Assembly (NCBI GenBank): GCA_030248135.1
Contig: JASANC010004591.1
Span: forward strand, 124,001-188,000
Origin: Theristus sp. LFF4_11
Taxonomy: Eukaryota > Nematoda > Chromadorea > Monhysterida > Xyalidae
Length of the DNA stretch: 64,000 nucleotides
Direction: 5' to 3'
The translations under genes and the position numbers were made by a program. A model generated the notes under the pieces. That model did not search any database and was not told where the DNA came from. It worked only from the letters and a program-made list of their open reading frames with translations. Positions 48,401 through 57,400 of the stretch are shown here, in pieces (the first letter of the stretch is position 1; each line of letters begins with the position of its first letter).

Positions 48401-51400
48401 TTCACAAATTCGTATCTGTAAATCAAACCGTTGTTAAGTTTTATACGCGTGTAGGTCTGATTAAAGAAACAAATATCTCACACACAAGTGTACTTTCTGA
48501 TTCCAATTTGACCAATCAGTGTACCCCTGCCTGATTTGATCAGTATGAGTCGATTAAATCCATTTGCAGCACAGCGTATTCAACGGGAAGATCATTTTTG
48601 GGAACACAGTTCGTTTGTATGTCCGTTGACTAACCACTAACTCTAACGTACTGCATAGTTATTTTCTGCCTAGTTATTTTCTGAGAAAACGAAAATCCCC
48701 GCAGTCAGAGCCGGCCCCACGATTTACGTGTCACGCCAGTCATGCCAACTCGCCACAGTCGTTCGCACATCTCTTTAGCAGCACTTTGCCATTCTCGACG
48801 GTTCACAGAGTAAAAAACGCAGCCAATCAGCGAGTTGCACACGATTATATCTTGACTGCACACAATAACGTGTGGGCGGGACTAGCTTGTTGCCAATCAG
48901 CAGCCACGTGGTTGGTTGGCCGAAATTATAGATATTCACACACTGGCAACAAGTAGCTACTGTTAAACTCTATATTATAGTCAATTAGCTGGTTGGTTGG
49001 TGACGCATGCTTTTTATGCAGGCATTGAGGCGGAGTCTGTCGTGCACAGAAAACATGTATCACGTGCATCATCACCTACCAATCAGCTGATTGTCCATAA
49101 TTTAGAGTTCGACAGTAGCGCTACTTTGAAATTGAAATTAGCAATTGAGAATTGAACACGTTTCGAGTTCTAAAGTGTCCCCGGTCAGTTTCAAACCAGG
49201 ACCTGAGTAAAGTCCACGTCCACCACTATCTCACCGTAACTGGCCCATCCTGGTCGGGAACCGGTTCCGATTTCATAAATGGCTCCAATTTTTCGGCCAG
49301 AAGATCGTCAACAAACTGTTTCAGCGTTTCCATGCTGCAATGATTTCGATGCGTAAAAAGTATCATATAACGTGCACACTGGCGCAGACAGACAGACAGA
49401 CAGAGAAAAAAACACAATTCCATAATTGGGCAAAAAATTTGACCCGGACCTAAACTCGGCCTTCATCGGGTATTTGCCCCCGTCGGCGCCGAACGCCGCC
49501 ACCGACGGTTTCGCCCAGTCAGTCGCCTCCAGGCCCATCTCCTCTACCTCCTGCGTGAAACTGGAGCCGTCCGAGACGGCGAACTGCACTTTGCGGCGGT
49601 AGTCCTGCGCCACCTTCAGCACGCGGTTGCGCCAATAGTTCGTGCCTGAAAAACAATCATCCTACATGGAGCTGCTTGCAATTGCGCGAGATTAGATAAT
49701 GCGCGAGAAAGTCGTCCGCCATGATCCAAATCTAAATGAGAACCTAAACATTGAAACGTCAATCAATCGTGCACACTGATTAGATGCATTGTTCTGGCTC
49801 TGGGTGAGTCGATCGCAGCTCAGCATGCAGTGCAACGTATTCAGAGCTTCAAATCTAGCAAACTGAACGGCTCTTGGTGCAATCCGCGGAAATTGTGCCC
49901 AATATCAAGCCAGCAACATGTGCTCATCCAAAAAAAACAGGAATCAACCGGTCAACCTTTCGGATCTTTAACGTAGTCCACATTGTAGTAGGCGACAACC
50001 AGAGGTCGTTTGGAGAATTGTTCTTTTGTCTCGGCTGATCGGTGACCGCAAAGACCCATCCTAAAAACACAGAAACGATCATTTTCAGCAAGACCTATAA
50101 ATGATTAAAAGCACATTGCGTGATTTTTTCGCCGACAGCTACTTTTCGCTTTTCTGTTTCATTGCATGATACCGTAATCTGCTTAATAACATGATATAGT
50201 CTAACTCAATAACAACATATCCAACTCGCTGATCAGATGATGCATGCATTCTGTGCATGAATTGCTGTGGAGGCGGAATTCGTAGAATCAATGGATCGAT
50301 CACGTAACCACAAACCAATCAGCTAGTTGCATATGTTTCAGAGTTATACTGTAACTATTCCAAACATTCAAATGCAATCAGCAAACATGCGTTTGCGTGA
50401 ATTGTCACAAAACTACACAAAATTTACGGATTAACAATACGGTACGCAAACTTTAATCAAGCTAATCAGACTAAACCTGCCCACTGTGCGTACGGTGCGT
50501 CTGAACAAATACCATATCTTTTTTGTGGGCGGTTTTTCAATTATTATGCTCCGCCCACAAAAAAAATAAGACATAGTCGGCGGACCATACGCGCACACTT
50601 CATAGAAAAAAACCATCGGTGGGCGGGGCGGGGCGGGCCTCGCTGTGTGAAAAATACAGTCTGAGCATGCTCAGCTATTATAAGCGGAGCGGGTCCACAC
50701 AAAAACAGGTGTGGTATTTACAAGCTCTTCAAAGCGCTGTCCACTACTCTGCTGGCACGCTGATTTGCTGTGTCATGCAAGGTCGCCGACCAATCAGTAC
50801 GTCAGATTGAGAAAATACAATCAATAAAACCAATAAATCGAAAAGAAGTAAAAAAAGCCGAATCCGCGCCGCTCACATCTCCTCGTTGAGGAACTTCTTG
50901 ATCTTGTCCGTGTCGTAGTTGCCATCGTAGCGCAGTTGCGCCGGTTCGAACTTGTTGTGCAGGCGCTTCGGCACGAACACGACGATGTCGCTGAAACGAC
51001 AGCATTTGTTGTCACAAGTCACCGACGTGAAACATTGCAAATACAACAGTGATGGTGAAAACCTTTTTTTGAAATTTTCAGACTGAAAAATCGTTTTTTT
51101 TCGAAAAGCTGTAAAAACAGTATTTTTACTTCCCTCCCATACCAACGTTACAATACCATATGCACAGCTTACACAAGGACAAGGGCTCTTTTTCTTCCTT
51201 GGTATTTATCTGACCAGCTCCGCCCACTCGCGTCGCGTGTATGGTGTGGTAGATAAAACATGTTATCTTTTTTCCGTGGGCGGAGCCAACGCTCGAAATT
51301 TTATTACAGTGCGAATACGAGTAAAATTCAACTTCGCAAACGCGTGTAGGCTCCGCCCACAAAAAATGGCTTTGCCACCGCAGCACACTGTATCTTAGCT

Positions 51401-54400
51401 CCCAATGATTTTTGTGCTCAGCTATTCTCTTGGTTTACGCGTGTTAAATTATGCAACAAGCGGAGTGGGCGGAGTCACGTTGCAGCCATTATTATGAAGA
51501 TGCATTGGACTTCGGTTGTGTGAAAGGAACTGTCAGTAACTCAAGTTGTTTCCGAGCAAAGTCTGCACGCAATACATGTTATAAACATAAACAAGTCAAA
51601 ATGGAACACAAAACTTCGCGCCATTTTATTTCACCAAAGAAACGTATTTTTTAGTGGTTTACTCAAAATGAAGTTGCTTCGCAGTGCAAACTTCTCTCTC
51701 CTCACACTAAAAAAATACACGTAACGGTGTTGGTGTTGTTGTGACAGTGGTGACGTCATTTCAGTGTGTTGGGGAATAACGAAAATGAAAAACATTTTTC
51801 AGTTCGCGGAAATCCCGTTCTGTGACTTGTGCAAAAAACAGCGAAAAACGTTTCTCTGATTTTTGGAAATACAAAGAAGATTATCACACAACAATAAGCA
51901 AGTGAAGAAAGCACACTTTTCACGAAACAAGTCAATCCCCTTTAAAAATTACCTTCATGTCCACTTTTCGTCTAGCTGTCAGCTTCGTCCACGAAAAGTA
52001 GCCACTAGCACGTGTATTTCTAATACCATTTATCAGCGTAATAATTTCACAGGAAAGGCTGAGAACACGAAAATCTGTTGGCAATTTCTCCTCCAATTTT
52101 TTGGTACAGCTGACAGTTTTCAAAACAAACAATTTGGCGTCACTGTTCGTTGGATAGTTTTCGTTCCACTGCAAAACGAACATCGAATGGACAAATTACG
52201 CTCGAAACCAGCACACAAAGCCAGATAAGACAAAAAAACCGGCAACGTTATCTGACAGAAAAGGAAGTGAAATACCGATGCAGAAAATGTGAAACTAAAG
52301 GCGAAACTAACACTAAAACTGAGAAAATCAAGGCGTTCCTTGCAGCGCAATGCGCAGCAAATGCAACCAACCAGCGCGGTCATAAAATGTCAGATAGACG
52401 AAAAAGCGGACAGACAGTTCGATATGTTAAAGGCTTGTGTGTGAACATTGCCTGACAAAACGGAATGGAAACAGCACACGCGACTACACAACCGACTAAA
52501 CTACGCAGGCAACGTTGCGCGTTCTAGGCGAGCCTGACACAACAGCGACAGCGATTTTTTTGCAGAACAGTCTCAAATCCAGCACCTTTACACGATCGGC
52601 TGGAAGTAAATCCACCGCAGTGCTGTGCTGCTGCACGTGCGAGCGATTTGTTTCGCCATCTTGCATAGACTGAAACTGTGCGCTGAACAAAAAACGACTA
52701 CCCGAGACCCGACAAATCGAAAAGTTTGCCAGCGAGTGACATGCAAAACGAAAAAAACAACTACAACTTCAAATTCGGAATCCCGAAACTAAATCAACAA
52801 TAGCAGTCTATATAAAAAACGTCTGAGCTTCAAACATATTCAGACAAGCTGCTTTGTCAAACAAGCCTGTTTGAATGATGCATAAATTCTTACATGCAGC
52901 TTCCCTGATTAATCCTGAATGTTCTCTCCGTTATAAAATGAAAACTTGCGAAATTGAAAAGCTTAGAGTTAGAATTACAAAAAGCTTCCGTGTGCCACGA
53001 CTGTGAGGCTTCAGGTGGTTCCAGAAAAATCAATATCAACAAGCAACACAGCAACTCCCAACAGTGACAACCAACAAAGTTGCGCACACAGCTGAAACGA
53101 AACTAACATGAAACTAAAAAAGAAACGAAAATGTACCACGAAGCGCTGAGCTCTTTGTGCTGTGCAAGATGGCCGCGCCCAGAGAGACAAAACAGAACGC
53201 ACAAAAAATGCGCACAAACGAAAAAACAGACTGGCTGGAATGGATAACAACAAACACATGAAACGAAACACTGTTTTTTATCTCGCAATTCCCCGCAGAA
53301 TTCTGAACGAACAATCAGCATGTCAATTTCAAATACCGCAGCCAATCACTGCAAGACGCCAAGGCGCCTGTGTGCTCTGTTAGTGCGATCAAACAGATTT
53401 TGTGCGAAAAACAGTCGAATGTTTGTCTCTGGTGCGGTCAAAAAATGGATTTCGGAACAGCAGTCGAAACTTTTCACAATTTTTGTCTGTCTCTCTCCTC
53501 CCTTGTGTGTACACAATTCATCGGTTTATCATTCACACATCCAGTGCGTGTGCATGCCATTCATTATGACTTGAGTTCCTGTCGTTGGCAAGAGCAGGAT
53601 AAAGGAAACCGCAGTATTCTGCGTCAGCCAGACAAGAGTTCTGGGTCACGAAGCGGCAAAAAAAAGTAAAATACACACTGAACTCTTCTCCAAAATAACT
53701 GTTTTTTTGCATTTTCAACCGTCAAATAGCACCGAACCCCCTGCCTCCTCCTACGCAACAGCGAAACTCACTCCGTATAATCGTATTTCTTGATGATCTC
53801 TTCTGACGTGACATGGCCAAATCTGAATCGGTCTCGCTCGGTGTCGGCCACTTTCACGAACGAGTCTTTCAGCTTTGAGTCTTCTTTGAAGAAACCTGCA
53901 ATTAAAAAAAAGGTTTTGTCATCTTCCTCGAACAGGACGGAACCATTGCACCAGCGCTTGGCAGGTAGGGTCATGTGTATGTATGCCTGTCTGTGGGTGT
54001 GTTCCTGACGGCGCAGTATTGGAAGTGTAATATCGCACGTGTGTGCGTGTGCCTGTGTGTTTGTTTGTGGCCAGGAATTTTGGCAAAATCGTGCGTCACT
54101 GACGCAAAATGCTTTCGGCTGGGCTTGACGCAAAAATGCGCTAGCAAAATTCATCAGGATTTTGTATGAAAGTCGTTCGGTAAAATGCGTCCTCAGCAGT
54201 CCAGTACGAAATCGGCACCCGAACGAAATATGGGAAGCAAAAAAAAGCTCATGGGCCCTGAATAAGCAGTCTTTTGTGAAAAGGCAAAAGAAAAGAAAAA
54301 ACGCAAATTTTTAGCTTTAGTGCAAATTTCTGGGCTGCTTTAAATAATGACATTGAATCATGTCCATTATGAACAACCATCAAAAACGTTTTTCTATCGT

Positions 54401-57400
54401 TAACCGACCAATCACTGAGTACTCGTCTCCACCCGTGAATTTCTCCACGTCTGCGATTGTCGTCAGTTCCTTTGAGCTTGGCCCGACTTGGCCGCGCATG
54501 TACTGCAACATTTGAACGATGAAACCAAAACAAAAACAAACCCGAAATGAGCGCAATGAAAATGACTACGTCTGATAAAAAAAACACACAGGATCAAACC
54601 ATCAAACACCCAAGCTCAGTTTGGCAAGGGCAACACAACTGCTTTCTCACAAACTAGAACAGGTACCGTATTACCTCTAATAAACCCCCATGGGGGTTTA
54701 TTTCTTCAGCGACTTCTGGGGGTGGGGGTTTATTTTTGGGGGGGGGGGTTATTTACAAACAAATTCTAGGGGTGGGGGTTTGTTGAAAAATGGCAAAAAT
54801 ACCTTGCATGGCAGGCAAGAAAGTCGCAGAAACTTCTACTTTTCACAGAGATTTCCTTTTGTAACAGCCTTTTGTAATGAAATTACCACTAACTCATTCA
54901 TCCCTTTGGGTCCTTTGGTAGCACAATTTCACCAATGTCACTGCATTCAGCCACTGAATTCGCTAGGTACGTGTTTCAAACAGGTTTCTAATAGACCCCC
55001 ATAGGGGTTTATTTTGGGGGGGTTAATTTTGGGGGGGGGTTAATAGAGGTAATACGGTATTCAATCTAATCACTGTCTTATTAACGTGTGTTACGTGATC
55101 ATTATTGTGCAATTGTCGGATGTTATCTTAATTATAATTATCTTTTCTATCGACTGGTTTTGACCATTGAAACGGTTTTCATAGAGTTCTCGTCCCTTGG
55201 TGCTTCTTTCTCTAGTTTTGATGATTGATGTGCATTTCCTAGATAACCATAGCACTGGAGTTGTGCGGAGGAGTTTTGTATCAAGAAACAACATTCACAG
55301 CTGCTCAGCTTCCATGTCCGCCGCCCACTCCTATTTAACTTCCATTCAATTTGTGCGATTCTTATCCTCCTGAAATGTTATGGGCAACGTCGGTAGGGGT
55401 GGGTCGGTATAAAAAACGGTTTTTTTCGGTATAAAAAACGGTATAAAAAACGGTTTTTTATACCAGCGCCAAAAAATGGCCAAAATAAATTACCGATATT
55501 TTACCGCGTAAATTTTGGTTTTTTCCGGTTTTTTATACCGCCGAAGGACCCAAATTTCAATTTTTGAAATCACTCAAAATGCACTGTATTCCGCATATCC
55601 ATTTCAATTTTCATTTTCGCCACTTCATAACTTGATGTTCTGGAGAACACAATTCACGCTCTTGGTATAAATAAAGCACCCTGAGACCCGTGCCTCTCCT
55701 TCCATGTCCCATCTCGGTCGACCGCCAATGGGCTGGCTCTGGTCGGCGTTCGCTTTATTTTCCAGCTTTGTTCTTTGTTTATCTGTTCAAGTTTGGTCTA
55801 CATGGCAATGTTGTGTTTCGTAGTTTAACAGCTTCACGCTTTTTCCGCTTTAAATCTGCCGCTTGCGCTTTTTATGCTAGTTCTTTTGTTGACAAAGTGA
55901 AGAAACTAATACAGCAAAGATTTGGTTATTTTTCAAAATTCGGTTAAATTTTCAACAATAAACGAGAAACGCCGCGATATTTATTCAGTCAAATTTCTTG
56001 AAATTTTGTGTCTTTGAACTCGGAAATTGCTCAAAGTTTTGTTGGTGATGTCTTCGTGCTGTTGTACTGGTGATAGTGACCCGAATCTCCATCTGATTTT
56101 TTTGCTCTTTCAATTTTGTTCTTGGTTCACTTCTTTCGTCTGTGCGGGTTCGTGATTTCGGTGATCTTTTGTGTTTAGAAATGCGGTAAAATTGTTGTGC
56201 AGTTACATATCTCTCGATCGTGTCAGTTCAATTGATTTGCATGTATCACATTCCTTGCTGTTGCAAATGTCAATCTGTCTTGCGTTAGCTTTTTTGTTTT
56301 AAACTCGCATCTGATAATTTTTCTGATGCTGCATTCTCTCTAAGCGCCACCGATTCAAATAAAATCAAGATTGGATACGTTTCCATTGAAACACATACAG
56401 TTTCTGGCTAGAATTGTGGTCTTTTACTTATTATTCAGCGGTTTGCGTAAAATCAGAGTACCAGAAATTGTCGCAATCACAGGATTCTTCAAATACTGGG
56501 TCGGTAAAAAAACCGGGTATAAAGAACCGGACGCGGTATAAAAAACCGTTTTATATACATGGATTTGAAAAAAAAACCGTTTTTTACCACCCCTAAATAG
56601 GGTTAGGGAAAAAAAATCCGGATTTTTTTTAAATTAAAAAAAAAATTTTTTTTTAAATTTTTTTTACAAGTTAGGTTCGTTCGAAGCGTCTCGTCGAGCT
56701 GAGTTCATCTAGACTATTTTCAGAACGATCCGGGAAACTATAAGAGCGAAAATCGTGTTTTATTGAAATTATGTCCATTTCATAGAGGGAAAGTTGCATT
56801 TTCAACAGTAAAACAGGGCAATTTTTCACGTGTACTTGAATATTGAACCGTTCTTAGTGGTTCCTCTTTAGAAAATTACCAAAATTTGACTGTGTTCAAA
56901 AATTCCTGTTTGCTGTAGCTAAATCGGCAACCCCTGTCGACCCCGTCACCCCCCCCCCCCAAGACACTTACTTTCAGGTTCAACCAGCTATGCTATCTGC
57001 CACATGGCGAGAGCCCACTCTTCAAATCATCGTATCGAAAACACGTACCATGATTTCGCGATCACGTTGCGGGCAACTGACAGACGCAAGTTTAACACGT
57101 TAGTTTAGCTCAGCACGCAAGTTTTAACATGTGGCCATGTTATCGGGTATCTGAAAAACGGTCGTGTGATGTGGTATTAACCAACATCTCCGCTCAAATT
57201 GTTTAACAATATATCGCACAACTCCATTGTAGACCTATAACATACGCCAATCAACAAGATATCATGTTCATCTCATGGCCTACCGACTGAAAAACATGTT
57301 CTAAGTTGCAAGAAAACGATTTCTGAAACGATATTTCAATTCAGTTAAGTCATTTCAACGCTAAAAATTGACTCTAGAAGTCATCCAAATCGAAAAACAT

